DNA of 64,000 nucleotides from Cornus controversa (GCA_026545225.1 CM048849.1:46596336-46660335), one strand, 5' to 3'. Positions 24,546 through 36,599 are shown, counted from the stretch's first letter. Translations and numbers: made by a program. The notes: generated from the letters alone by a model not told the origin.

Positions 24546-27145
24546 ATATTCTCTTCTCGATATAGTGAAATTTCTCTCTGTGATCATAACCCTAGAGTTG
24601 GGTAAATCATATAAAATATTGTGTTGCGCGTAGATGTGTTTGATTGTTATCTTCATATATGCTTGTGTGACTGATGATGTGATGATATGCTTTCGTAGTG
24701 CCGAACAAAAGGGAATTAATTCCCAACAACTGTTATTAGAGCTAATGGTGAATATTATATTTATATGTTTTTTATTCCAATAGATTAAAAGCCATAAAAT
24801 CATAAAAGAATAACGGATGACATCATAATATAAAAAATTATAATGCAAGAGGAAGCATATGCAAATTAAAAGTCATACCATATTCACAGTCATTGATTCT
24901 TCCTTCTTCACAAACATCATACCTCGAGGACAAGTAACCAAAAAAAATGAATGAAGGGCCCTTGAAGCTCGCACCACAAACTCCATGCTATAGCATAAAC
25001 ATGGGCTAGTAGTATGGATTCTTCCAAACAACATAAAAACTTATGTCTTCATATAGGAAGAATACCCCAATAGTTCTCCTAGCAACTGTGCATGAGGGAA
25101 GTGGAATAACCCTTCCTACAACACAAGATATGGTAAGTTATCTAAATACATCAATATCTTTTATATTGAAAGTACACAGAGTTTCTATTTTTTTTTAATT
25201 TTTATAATATTATTGATTGAATGTACATAGAGTTTCCATACATTTTTATATTGTTCATGATATTATTTAAATAGAAATGATATTAAACCCAAACTTTACC
25301 CCATTTCTACCTATTACAGAAAACAAATGAATAGGAATGCAATTCGAAAAAATCATAAATCAATTAAATGCAGTATTTTAGCAGCATTACGAAAAACAAA
25401 TGAATTTGTACTCTAAGAGGAGCAACCAGCAAAACCTAACATCAGTTCCATGAATTAAATAAAAGAAATATATATATCTTCAATGACATTTTTGAATGGA
25501 TTTGGTAGTTTGATTTTTTCTTTAGCAATTTTTATTGTTCTAATTTGCTTATATAATTTTTTGTTATAATATTTTTTGGGGTGTGCATAAGCAATGCAAT
25601 ATGTTTGTTGGAAGTCAGACCTGTGAGTAATGAAAATTGTAATTTATTTTCATTACTTACAAATAAATGATTCAATATTAAGAGTATATTAGTTTGATTT
25701 TTTCTTTAGCAATTTTTTTTTTATTGTTCTAATTTGCTTATATAATTTTTTTTTTATAATATTTTTTGGGGTGTGCATAAGCAATGCAATATGTTTGTTG
25801 GAAGTCAGACCCGTGAGTAATGAAAATTGTAATTTATTTTCATTGCTTACAAATAAATGATTCAATATTAAGAGTATATTTGTCTTCTCATTTTTTTTAA
25901 AAAATTTGCGTTATTATTTCAAAGTTAAAATCTGTAACTACACGTAACAATGATTGCCAAGTCTACATCATATCCCAAGATGTAATAAGAGATTTATGTC
26001 ACCACAAACAGAGATTAAAGTAAGTGTTGGTTGATGTTAAATTGGTATATTTACTACCAGCTATATTTTATTTATTGGTGCAAATATAAATGTAAGCTTT
26101 ATATTTAAAATTTATTTATTTTATTTATTTGATAGCCCTTAACATTATAATTCTATACGTATTTCTTTCTTAGTGTTTTATTCATATCTTGATCATTTTT
26201 AATCAATTACATCTCATATTTGCCTTTTGTTTCAATTTAATTTTTTTCTTTTGATTTTTTATTTTCACTATTGAAAATAATGTGTAGAAAATTTGGCCTT
26301 TAATTAATAAAAATAAATTAACAATAGAGACACTTTCCCGCACTTTAGTTTAAGAAAAATCACTTTATAATTGTTTTTCTTTTTCAATTCAAATGGATAA
26401 ATATTCTTTTAACCGTGTTGAGAATATTTGACTTATTAAAATTTTCATTTTATTAATGTGAAAATAATTTTCTTCATCAAAATTTTTTTTTAGTTCTTGA
26501 TATGATACTCTAAAATTATTATAAACTTGTAAAGAAAATTTAATTAAAGTTTTAAGTTAACGTATAACCAGGCACGTGTTTTTTTACTAAGTATATATAT
26601 ATACACACATTATACAACATTTTTTTTGCTTTTATTAATAAAGTTGTGCATGCATCATTTACCAACTCTGCCCTTGCCTCTTCCGATTTTAGTATATATT
26701 TTTTTCTTTTCTATTTGTTTATAAGATTTGCCAACTCTAAATTGAGTGGCACTGGCTGAACTTCCATATATATACATCATATGTTTTAATTTTTATTTTT
26801 AATTCTAAATACACCAAACTTTTCTAATTCCTCAATGGAGGTCGTATGTCAGACAAAAATCTGCCATTTTTTTGTTATTGCAAAGATTTAGTTTATATCA
26901 TCTATGTCTCTATTTTTTTATCCATTATATATTTATGCATATAGTATTTATAATGGAAATAGGAATTTTTATTAAAGATAAAAATCTGCCAATGCATTCA
27001 CTTTTATCAATCCCCTGATTAGAAATCTGGATAAGGAAAATATGCAAAATATAGGGAGTTGAAAAATGATCTGCATTAATTTTGCTATTCAACCATATAC
27101 TTCTCTCATTTTATCCAATCACATTCCTACACATACATACAATCA
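24546..27145. other. AT-rich intergenic DNA, unit B
   Basis: The counterpart of 11801-14090. No gene is supported. It differs by the tandem insertion at 25496-25880 and by lacking a segment of about 50 bases present near 13965-14015. Confidence 0.5.
25496..25880. repeat. Unit B-specific insertion of two roughly 187-bp tandem repeats
   Basis: Two copies of a block containing GGGGTGTGCATAAGCAATGC lie in tandem, each ending with the local sequence ATGATTCAATATTAAGAG. Unit A has that end sequence once and lacks the rest, at about 12750. Confidence 0.75.
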
Positions 27146-27149
27146 AGTT

Positions 27150-27870
27150 AAAGATTTCTCTCGAAACAAATAGATTACTGATCATCTCATCAACAAGATT
27201 AATTTTTCACTGAGCTCATCTTCTCTGCAAATGAGCCACTCTCAATGCAATCATAAGAGCTATATATCCTTTCTATAATGTTCTTTCAAACTTTTGGAAT
27301 GTGAATTCAGTGAATATATAGGATTGTTGTTGTAACGATAACAAGTGAAAGATGATAGGTTATTCTAAAATAACTTTTCTCAGTATTTACAAACAGTAAT
27401 ATGAAAAATGGAGAGAAGGTGAAACACAACTAGCGGATCAAATTGTGTACTAGGGGTACACATGTGAAATTGAACCGAACAGTTAAATCAATTAAATCGA
27501 ATTGAACTGTGAAGAATCGATTTGGTTCCACGGTTCACCTCTAATATATTATATTATAAATTATATAATATATATGATATATAAAAAGTATAATATAAGA
27601 GTGTAATACTAGAGTATTAGTATATTACTATAGTAGTTAGAAGTATAATTTATTTATTTTAATTTATAATATTATAAATTATATAATATATTATATATAT
27701 ATAAATATATATAAACGGTTCAGTAGAGTCTTAGTGGACATGAAATGAAACCGAATGGTTAATTCACGGTTCTAATATTTTGAAATAAAAAAAGCTTGGA
27801 ATATTACCTGATAGATTATTATTTGCCAAATCCATAAACTCTGAGAATGAGCTTGGAATATTAAGAGTTG
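27150..27870 (-). pseudogene. Second receptor-like protein relic, copy B
   Basis: The counterpart of 14095-14850: a decayed receptor 3' flank at 27150-27300 and an LRR remnant reading LANNNLSGN at about 27805-27865 on the minus strand. Confidence 0.5.
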
Positions 27871-28584
27871 TGGCAAAGATTATCTGACTATGAGACATAT
27901 AAAAAACTTGCATGTATTTGTGTCTATACATATGTCTGTGTATGTGAGAGAGAGAGAGAGAGACACAGAGGCTAATGAATTTCTTATAGAAGTAGGTTTA
28001 TGTCAAGGATCATGTACTGTTTATAACTCTGTTATATAGACAAAACCATGTCTCTATTTTTAATGCTAAGAATTCCTTGGGAGTTGAAGAGTTCAAAAAT
28101 TAATAGAACCAAAACAAAATATATGGATTGCAAATTTAGTGAAGATCTCGGGACAATCCTTTTCAAGTCTAGCTTCTCTATAAAGTTTGCCCAAATACGA
28201 TACTAAGGCAGTGTTGTAACTTCAACTTTTCTTTTAAAAAAGTAAACCCATTTTTGAAAAGGGAAAAACATGTTTCAAGGAAAAATTTGCCCTCTCCTGC
28301 CAACCTAAAATGTAATAACTAGAGTTTGCAGAAAAATAAATCTGTAAAACATGTATATTGGCAATAGTAATATGTTGGAATATGACAATATATTATTGCA
28401 CACATGCTTACACATCATCTCCAAAATATAAAAAATGGACAAAGCAAATCACAAGGAAATGCACTTGTCTGTTCGTACTGTGACATGCTTACACATTGAT
28501 AAACTGGAGCTACTACATCTCTCTTGAAACAAATAGACTACAGACATTCTCATCAACAAGATTATTTTTTCACTGAGCCCATCT
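27871..28584. other. Downstream flank of RLP2
   Basis: The counterpart of 14851-15527, including a short (GA)n run at about 27948-27962. It should contain the RLP2 3' untranslated region. Confidence 0.4.
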
Positions 28585-31500
28585 TCACAAATTCGCCGCT
28601 CTCAATGCAATAAAAAGAGTTATCCTTTCTATAATGTTCTCCAAGAATTGAAAGTAGGCATGTCTCCATGACTTCTTTATCAATAAAGAACCAAAAAAGA
28701 CCCAAAATCCGACAACAAATCCAGGTCCCAGGCTAATATAGAACGATGCCATGTCAAGATCATTTTCATTGCCGTTGTCGTCCAGGCCTCCTCCACTGGG
28801 AGGAGGCAAATTACTTGGATCGTCACTAGGGCACTTGGTTGGAAGAGGAAGTCCACACAGTAAAGGGTTTCCTTCAAAACTGGATGAATCAAGTGTTTGG
28901 AGCTCATTTTCGGATGGAATTATCCCCGCCAAGTTGTTATGAGAGAGGTTCAAGTGAGCCAAGAAAGTTAATGAAGCCAAGCTTTGTGGAATCAATCCCG
29001 ATAGATTGTTGTTCGAAACATCCAAGGTTTCCAACAACCGCAAATTTCCAATGTTCTCTGGGATGTGTCCAGAAAGATGATTCATTGAAAAATTTAAGGT
29101 ACCAAGTGCAACGAGGCTTGTTATCTCTTGAGGAATTTCACCAACTAGGCTATTTGCGGAAAGATCAATGTTGTTGACATATTTTAGAGTTCGACGGCCA
29201 TACTTGAGCTCTGTTCCTTTTGCTACCAAACTTATTTCCATACTGTGCATGAATGAATTATTGTTACCATGAACTAAAGCCGATAAATTTCCCAAACAGC
29301 TAGGAATGAACCCCGAAAGTCTATTTTGTGCAAGGTCTAGGATGTGAAGACGTGAAAGATTGCACCATTGTAGAGGAATGTTTCCCCATAATGAGTTAGA
29401 TCGTAGGCGTAGCAGCTGAAGATATGGAGTTGTATTTTGTCCGATCCACAAAGGTAGTGTTCCTGATAGTGCATTTCCTCCAAGGTCAATGCTCCAGATA
29501 TTTGAACAGTTTTGCAAGGATGGAGGAATTTTTCCATTTAGATTATTCCCACTCAACAACAATGTATCAAGAATACTTAGGAAACCAATTGAACTTGGAA
29601 TATTGCCTGAAAGACTATTGTTCGCTACATCCAAATACCTTAACGGTTGCGATTTGTTCCAACACCGAGGGAGCTCCCCGGAGAGTTGATTGGTTCCAAG
29701 GGCAAGTATTTCCAAATTTCTCATTGTACATATTGATGATGGAATTGTACCACTGAGACGATTCTCGGACAGATACAAAACTACGACTTGCGGCATCAGG
29801 TCATCAATATTTGATGGAACTGGTCCCGAAAATAAGTTGTTGTTTAGATAAAGCATAGATGCATTAGTGGACCACAGTGGGAGGGAACCCTCAATTCGGT
29901 TATTACTCAAGTATATCTTATCTAGTTCTGGATATTCTAATTGGTGTGGGAGCTTCCCTTTGATCTGGTTGTTAGACAAATCCAGATAGGTGAGTCGAGA
30001 AGATATCCTGAAAAACCATTCCTCGGGTATGGTGTCTGCAATCCCAACATTTTGAAGGGACACAGAAATAAGTTCGGTTTGAACTTGAAGCCACACTGAA
30101 AATCTGGGGCCCACAAGGCAATTTTTGAGTTCAAGATGTCTGAGCTTGAAAGAGGGAACCCATTCGTATGTCACATTGAAAACCAAGGAGTTGACTTTGT
30201 TCGTTCCTATTGTTAAATATTTTAATCTTGTGAGATTTATCAATTGGGCTTCTGTTACAACACCTTCCCATGAATTTTCATCGAGATTTAGGTATCTGAG
30301 TTTTGAGAGTTGTCCAAAACTTTCAGGAATGGTTCCATTCATACTGTTGAAGGACAGGTCCAATGCTTGCAAGGATGACAAATTTCCAATTGATTCTGGA
30401 ATTGAACCAAAGAAAGAGTTGTCAAAGAGGTACAATATTTGCAAGGATGACAAATTTCCAATTGATTCTGGAATTGAACCAAAGAAAGAGTTGTCAAAGA
30501 GGTACAATCCTTGCAAGGATGACAAATTTCTAATTGATTCTGGAATTGAACCAAAGAAAGAGTTGTAAGAGAGGTCCAATTGTTGCAAGGATGACAAATT
30601 TCCAATTGATTTTGGAATTGAACCCCTGAAAGAGTTGCCGGAGAGGTATAGATGTTGAAGATTCTCAAGTATTCCTACTGAATTGGGCAATTCCCCTTCG
30701 ATAGAGTTAGACCCTAAATGTAGTGACACTAGGCTATTTGTTGGACAGCCCGAGAATCCACTGAAAAACTCAACCACCTCACCGTTGAAATTGTTTCCAG
30801 AAAGGTCTAATATTTTAAGCTTGCAAAGGTTCCCCAAAAGTACTGGTATTTGACCTTCAAATTGACTAGAAGACAAATCAAGCAATTCCAAAGACTTGAG
30901 GTTGACGAAGAATTGACTTGGAATGGATCCACGGAAGGAACTACCGATGAGAGAAAGTTCCCTGAGGCTTGTGAGATTGGACAAAGTTATTGGTATTGAG
31001 GATTTAAACAAATTTCCAGAGATATCAAGAGATTCCAAAGACTTCAAGTTCACGAATTCACTCGGAATGGATCCACGGAAGGAATTAAAGCTGAGATCAA
31101 GTTGTGTGAGGCTTGTGAGATTGGACAACCATATTGGTATTGAGTGGCTAAGCAAATTGCTAGAGATATCAAGGGATTTCAAAGGCTTCAAGTTCACGAA
31201 TTCACTCTGAATGGCTCCACGGAGGAAGAAATTATAACTGAGATCAAGGACTGAAAGCAAAGTTAAGTTAACGAACGGGAGTACTGAGAGTGGAAGGCTC
31301 GGCAGAGAACACCAAGGCAAGTGTAACTCCACGAGGTTAGGAAGCATATTAATTGATTGCACCCAATTAGTGTCATTGACTTCCACGCGTTCCATGTTAA
31401 GGTATTTCAAAGAAGAAAGACGTGAGACCCATTCCAAATTTTTAGTGTGTAGGTATCTCATGTCAGCTGGGTCCCCAAAAAAGAAATCTAGTATTGGATC

Positions 31501-32052
31501 AAATTGATGATTCAGATGAAGAGAATTCAGGCTGGATAGGTTTCCAAGATGAGGTGGAATCTCTCCGGCAAAGAATGAATTAGTGAGATTGAGATATTTC
31601 AAGTTCTCAAGCATACCCAAGAATTTAGGAATTGGAATTCCTTGAAAATCATTGCGGCTCAGGTCCAAATAATTCAAATATTTCAACTCAAGCAAAGAAG
31701 AACTTAAATTACCTCCCAAACAAGACCTTCGGTAATGTGATATAAAGGCCATATATTCATCGTCCTCCATTAAAAAAAAAGCATCATCAATGCTGCGTAT
31801 TGGAAATGGGTTTCGAAGGTCAAGCTTGACGACATGTCCGGACATGTTGTTGCATTGGACACCACTCCATCGGCAGCAATCGTCACCCTTCCAAGAAGAA
31901 AGTCTTCCTGAAGAATCATTGAGATCATGTTTGAAGCTGAAAAGTGCTTTCCTCTCACTCTCAATGCACTTGCCAGATGATGACCCTATAGCTAACAACC
32001 ACACTAAAACAAAAACAACACCACTAAGGAAAGTACTACTACTGGTAGCCAT
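28585..32052 (-). CDS. RLP2: EIX-like LRR receptor-like protein, 1155 aa, intronless
   Basis: A complete paralogue of RLP1. It has a signal peptide (1-27), an LRR N-cap beginning KCIESERKALFSFKHDL, a long LRR ectodomain with an island before the last LRRs, an LRR C-cap, an acidic juxtamembrane stretch, a membrane span at about 1104-1125 containing GFVVG, and a 30-residue tail (1126-1155) with no kinase. The 53-residue difference from RLP1 is fully explained: two LRR units (48), a variable N-terminal segment (2), and two small indels (2 and 1). Substitutions are scattered over the LRRs. Role inferred from the family: a plasma-membrane immune co-receptor of unknown ligand. The start codon and the sequence just upstream are shared with RLP1. 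Confidence 0.93.
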   Translation of the reverse strand: MATSSSTFLSGVVFVLVWLLAIGSSSGKCIESERKALFSFKHDLNDSSGRLSSWKGDDCCRWSGVQCNNMSGHVVKLDLRNPFPIRSIDDAFFLMEDDEYMAFISHYRRSCLGGNLSSSLLELKYLNYLDLSRNDFQGIPIPKFLGMLENLKYLNLTNSFFAGEIPPHLGNLSSLNSLHLNHQFDPILDFFFGDPADMRYLHTKNLEWVSRLSSLKYLNMERVEVNDTNWVQSINMLPNLVELHLPWCSLPSLPLSVLPFVNLTLLSVLDLSYNFFLRGAIQSEFVNLKPLKSLDISSNLLSHSIPIWLSNLTSLTQLDLSFNSFRGSIPSEFVNLKSLESLDISGNLFKSSIPITLSNLTSLRELSLIGSSFRGSIPSQFFVNLKSLELLDLSSSQFEGQIPVLLGNLCKLKILDLSGNNFNGEVVEFFSGFSGCPTNSLVSLHLGSNSIEGELPNSVGILENLQHLYLSGNSFRGSIPKSIGNLSSLQQLDLSYNSFFGSIPESIRNLSSLQGLYLFDNSFFGSIPESIGNLSSLQILYLFDNSFFGSIPESIGNLSSLQALDLSFNSMNGTIPESFGQLSKLRYLNLDENSWEGVVTEAQLINLTRLKYLTIGTNKVNSLVFNVTYEWVPSFKLRHLELKNCLVGPRFSVWLQVQTELISVSLQNVGIADTIPEEWFFRISSRLTYLDLSNNQIKGKLPHQLEYPELDKIYLSNNRIEGSLPLWSTNASMLYLNNNLFSGPVPSNIDDLMPQVVVLYLSENRLSGTIPSSICTMRNLEILALGTNQLSGELPRCWNKSQPLRYLDVANNSLSGNIPSSIGFLSILDTLLLSGNNLNGKIPPSLQNCSNIWSIDLGGNALSGTLPLWIGQNTTPYLQLLRLRSNSLWGNIPLQWCNLSRLHILDLAQNRLSGFIPSCLGNLSALVHGNNNSFMHSMEISLVAKGTELKYGRRTLKYVNNIDLSANSLVGEIPQEITSLVALGTLNFSMNHLSGHIPENIGNLRLLETLDVSNNNLSGLIPQSLASLTFLAHLNLSHNNLAGIIPSENELQTLDSSSFEGNPLLCGLPLPTKCPSDDPSNLPPPSGGGLDDNGNENDLDMASFYISLGPGFVVGFWVFFGSLLIKKSWRHAYFQFLENIIERITLFIALRAANL
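30367..30654 (-). repeat. 72-bp LRR-coding minisatellite in RLP2, four units
   Basis: Four 72-base units homologous to the RLP1 array, each encoding an LRR ending in (G/R)NLSSLQ. Confidence 0.9.
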
Positions 32053-33185
32053 GGTGTTCTTTTCTTGAAGATATGCAATGATATATGGATAATGGAGAGT
32101 ACATATATATCACTTTTATAAGTGCATTCATCAAGTCATTGCAGAGAAGCTACAAGCAGATGCCAAAGATTTCCCATATAGGATTATTACACCAATAATT
32201 ATGAATCCTCCGGATCTTTCTACTTTATACTAAATGTGTTCCATCTTGCATCATTTACCAACTCTGCCCTTTCTTTATACGGTATATTAGTTAGTACGTA
32301 ATTTTTTTTTTCTCTCCTTTCATTTGGCTTATAAGATTTACAAACTCTAAATATATTACATGGCACGGACTGAACTTCCATTTATATCAGTTTTTTTCCA
32401 ATTGATTTTTTTTTTTTTTAATTTTACGTACTCCTAACATTTTCTAATTGCTCAAGGCTCCATTTGCTTAGATAGAAATACCACAAAAAATAAAGAAATC
32501 AAAATTTTCTTAACACTCTAAAAGTTTGGTTAGCGAGGAAAAGAAAATTTTTCAGAGAATTACTTTTCATACTCACTAAATTTTTCTATAATTTTTATTA
32601 AAAAAAAAAAGATATGAAATTTTTTATTTCTTAGAGAAAGTTTTATGAACTTTCAATAATGCCTTTTGATTAATTTCATGTCATTCAAACCATAACATGG
32701 TAATTTCCAATAATTTTCTTGAAAAGTTCTTATAATAATCAAATAAACAATAAAAAAATATATTTTTCTTTCATTCACTTAACTTAATTTCTTTTACTTT
32801 CATTTTTTTTCTATTATTTTCCACCTAAATAAACCAAGTCCAATGAAAATCAAATGTCCAACAGGAATCTTCCATTTTAGTTAACAACTCCTCTTATTTT
32901 ACCTTTTATCAATTATACATTTATGTATATTATATTTATAATAGAAATAGTAATTCCTATTAAGGAAAGATGAAAGGCCTTCTTCATCTCTTATCTTTCC
33001 TCTATATACATTATTCATTTATGTATATATAAATATTTATAATGGAAAATAGTAATTCCTATCAGGCATGGAAAGATGAAAGGCCTTCAATGAGCCTGTT
33101 AAGTAATTCCAAGTCAACGAGATAGTCCACTGCCGTGTGATCCACTCACAAAACAAAGTCGAGGAAGATGTGACAATGGCACACG
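32053..33185 (-). promoter_or_regulatory. RLP2 upstream region with TATA box
   Basis: The TATAAAA box on the minus strand is at 32120-32114, 62 bases upstream of the ATG. It shares the proximal 100 bases and the distal part (from about 32500) with RLP1. It carries a block of about 345 bases (32166-32505) missing upstream of RLP1, and lacks the roughly 80-base GTGGGCCATAT block found there. The third copy near 42125 has both blocks. Confidence 0.6.
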
Positions 33186-33235
33186 GAAAGTCTTCATTTA
33201 CTGCCACACAACACAATTTCTAGAATTAAATGACC

Positions 33236-33238
<3 letters not shown>

Positions 33239-33270
<32 letters not shown>
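33239..33270. repeat. (TA)n microsatellite
   Basis: About 16 TA units just outside the right edge of duplication unit B. Confidence 0.8.
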
Positions 33271-33273
<3 letters not shown>

Positions 33274-33415
33274 AGATTCGAATCAATTCAATTGTTTTTG
33301 AAAACTGAAAATGAAAGTCTCAAACTAAATCAAACTTAATAAAGTATTTGAGTTTCTAAATTGAATTAGAATTTCTTTTTACAGTAATTTTTTTTTAATT
33401 CGTTTATAATATTTA

Positions 33416-34003
33416 GAGTAAATGTTACTGATACCTCTTGAGATTTAATGTATTAACATACTGTTATAATTTTGTAAATTTTTGTCACCAATACTCTCAT
33501 GTGATTTGTATTGTATATCACATACACTTTTTTCTGTCAAAAGTATACCATGTCAGATCACTTTTTAACAGTGAAATGACTTTGTTGTTCTTTGACTGCT
33601 TACATAACCTATTTGAATACTAAATTTACTCATTTAATTTTGTCTAATGGACCAAAATATCCCTTTAAATATACCAATATATATACTAAAATATATGTCA
33701 TCTATATATAATTATTTATTTCCATAAATAATAATGTTAACATAAAATAAAAAAGTAATTAAATTTCTGTTTCTTTTTCTCTATCTATATATATATATAC
33801 ACACTATAAACTTAATATATATAATTATTTATTTCTGTAAATAATAAGATTAACTAAATCTATTTAAATAATCAGGGGCAATCCGGACATTTCACATATT
33901 AAAAAAATGAAAAATTTGACAAAGGTGTTTGTGATGAAAATTCACAAAGTTGTAACTGTGTGTCAATACATCAAATCTCAGGAGGTGTCAGTAATATTTA
34001 CAT
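33416..34003. mobile_element. Mutator-like MITE with 9-base target duplication
   Basis: A 588-base non-coding element with long terminal inverted repeats. The left end reads GAGTAAATGTTACTGATACC and the right end in reverse complement reads ATGTAAATATTACTGACACC; similarity continues for about 60 bases. Perfect direct repeats TAATATTTA flank it at 33407-33415 and 34004-34012. Confidence 0.75.
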
Positions 34004-34747
34004 TAATATTTACCAACTCTAAATTACATGGCATTGGAGAACTTCCACATACATATATCAACATTTGTATTAGTTTGTTCCAACTGATTTTTCTAATTCA
34101 TCAGAAGGGTCAAGTGGTATCTTTGTAATGATATATCTTTTTATTTTTTGTTTTTATATTTACCATAATATTGTGATATTATTCTTCTGTACTCAGCTGC
34201 CCACATTGATTGCATCCTTCAAGGGAGATATTTACCGAAAAATACTATTCAGTGAGATGCCTTGTGAATTTTTTGCTACGTCTCTTTACACACATTTGAT
34301 TAATATTAAAATATAAAATATATTAATATTTTAGTTTTAGTGACAATCAATACTATACTTTATATCTTAAACGAACCTTATTTCAAATAGAAATGTTAAT
34401 CGTATTCTAGTAAGTTTATGTAATATAGAGTTTGATTTTTTGAAGTGACAGTGAAAAACTGCATAGACTTTCACTGCATAGAGAAGTCACTCTCACTGTC
34501 ACTATACACAAATGAGATTTTCACCTCATATGTCGAGCATTTTCTTTTTTTCTAAGAAACTCGAATACAATTTTCAAAAAAAATGAACTTGAATATGAAA
34601 AAAATAGAATCAAGTTGAAAATTAAATTATATCACAATTCAACCACAAGCCTTTGGACACACAACACACTAACCAAATAAGTGGATAAATAGTAATTTCT
34701 ATGAGTGATATATTTTACCATATGGTACAGTGTATATATGTTACGCC
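34004..34747. other. Intergenic DNA homologous to 42835-43480
   Basis: No gene is supported. Its order and content match the flank of the third receptor copy, showing an older, larger duplication. Confidence 0.6.
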
Positions 34748-35060
34748 AACAACTATTGAGTGAGATGTGATTGTCACAAAACAAAGTCTCTATGGTCCCC
34801 ACACTCTATGGTATCGTATAGGTTACGTGATGGTGTGTAGAGTCTTCGAAGACGACATAGTAGGAAAGATAATGTCTTTATACTTGATCATCACCTTGGT
34901 CCCCACTATTGAGTGAGATGTGATCGTCACAAAAGAAAGTCTCTCTGGTCCCCACACTCTCTGGTATTGTATGGGTTATGTGATGGTGTATAGAGTCTTA
35001 GAAGACAACATAATGGAAAAGATAATGTCTTTATACCCGATCATCACCCCCACAACAAAA
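34748..35060. repeat. Tandem repeats of about 155 bp, two units
   Basis: Units contain TCCCCACACTCTATGGTATC, then TTACGTGATGGTGT, GTCTTCGAAGACGACATAGT and GATCATCACC. The same family occurs in longer arrays at 43483-43843, 44359-44620 and 46934-47560. Coding potential is poor and I do not recognise the family. Confidence 0.8.
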
Positions 35061-35089
35061 TTTCTAGAATTAAATGACAGTGCACAACT

Positions 35090-35520
35090 ACAATTACGAG
35101 TCTACGACTAAGAGAAAGTTGATTTCTCTTTTCCTAACTCTTGCAAAAATTAGAATGCCACAATAGGAGGTGATTGGAGTGACTAGAAAAAATAAGGACA
35201 CTAATAAAAGTGTAAGAAAGAATTGGAAGTAACATCCCTAATGAAAAAAAATTAAAAATAATATATTTAGATAGTTTGAACACATAGATCGGAGGGCTAC
35301 AAATGCACTAGTCAAAGGAGGAAAACTAATTGTTATAAAAGATAAGAGACAGAGATGACAACCGAAAATGATATGGAATAAGATTCTTAAAATTACTTTA
35401 AAAAGATTAATATAGTAAATGAAATGCGATGTCACATAAAAGATTGTAGATAGAAGATTCATGTGGATTGTAGTCAATTCTATTTATGTGAAATTAAGAA
35501 AAAATGATGATGATGATGTC
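35090..35520 (+). pseudogene. Relic of a non-LTR reverse-transcriptase C-terminus
   Basis: In broken plus-strand frames the sequence reads GVTRKNKDTNKSVRKNW, KIKNN, EHIDRRTTNALVK and, later, DRRFMWIV. This order resembles the well-known tail of plant non-LTR (LINE-type) reverse transcriptases (GxTRxDxIRNEDIR, RWFGHVxRR, DRxxWR). Stops and frameshifts are numerous. Related relics are at 44690-44936 and 47645-47865. Confidence 0.5.
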
Positions 35521-35702
35521 TCATTGTGCCCAGTAATCATTGTACGTGTTTCGTAATAGTGTAGATATTTAGATTCTACAAATACGTAATAATGAGGAAC
35601 ATATATAAGGTCTTCATACCAAGAAGAATGAAATGAGCGTGGAAAAGAGTTGATTTTTCCTATTCCACAAGATATACATCAGTTTGATTATTCCCAAATC
35701 CA

Positions 35703-36405
35703 GAGTAAATAACGGGCCTGTGATTTTGGAAACCAAGGCCGGAGGCCTTGAGCTTCGACTTTTTAACAGGCCGGGCCTGAAGATAATTTGAGAATCCCAA
35801 GCCCATCGCTTGGGCTCTAGGAAGGTGGGCTGCGGCTTAGAATGGGCCGGGCTGCAGGCTTAAACAAAGATTTTTTTTTTAAGCAAATAGGACGCTTGAC
35901 TTTTTTCTTGCAATGCTAACTTAAAGTTTGAAATTCATTTAGTAGTCCAGTAATTCACTCATAAAAGGCGAGTACTATAATACTGTTTTCATAAAATGAT
36001 CTATAATACCGTTTCCAACCAAGCACACTTTTATCTAGTTTGTGATCAGCTACAAAGGATAATAAGGCTATAACCTATAACTATAATATATAAAATGATC
36101 ACACATTTTCATTTAGTGTGTGATCAATAAGCCTATAAAGGATAACAACTATAGCCTATAACTATAATATATATAACAGTGATAAGCAGTGATCCTGTTA
36201 TATAGCATATATTTTCTAACTCCCCGTTTCAACTTTGGATATATATATATATTAAAAAAATTGGTCATCACGGGCCTTGATGGGTGGGCTCGGGACCGGG
36301 CTGCAGGTTGAGACCTATACCCAGATCCGTTACATTCTCTTATAGGGCTGGGCCGGGTTAAAACCCGACAGGCTTGGGCTGGGTCGGACCATTTTTGCAC
36401 CCTTA
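35703..36405. mobile_element. hAT-like MITE rich in GGGCCGGGC motifs
   Basis: GC-rich ends with repeated GGGCC/GGCCC motifs surround an AT-rich centre. The right end, read inward in reverse complement, is AAGGGTGCAAAAATGGTCCG. The left end is more decayed; its better-preserved relative at 49875 reads GAGTGCAAAACGGGC. This matches a MITE type common in plants. A target duplication was not resolved. Confidence 0.45.
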
Positions 36406-36599
36406 CCTCAAATTAATTATTACATGGGAGACTAATCAACCAAATTACCTCCAATTACTTTTGAGAAGTTCTTTCCTCTCCTTTTCAATGTAGTTGGCAA
36501 ATATGAGTTTAATGATATTTTTCAAAAAAGATGCGGGCCCCAACAAACACACAAGAAGAAAGAGGTAGATAAACAACAAGGCAATGAATTAGAATGTTT

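Larger units (their letters stand above)
20148..33185. repeat. Tandem duplication unit B (about 13.0 kb, contains RLP2)
   Basis: A direct repeat of 7359-20147. The junction at 20145-20148 joins the right-end motif GGCACACG to the left-end motif AAATTCAAGCTGC, with one or two unmatched bases between. Unit-specific changes include a longer (TA)n run, a roughly 375-base tandem insertion near 25500, and two fewer LRR units in the receptor gene. Confidence 0.9.
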
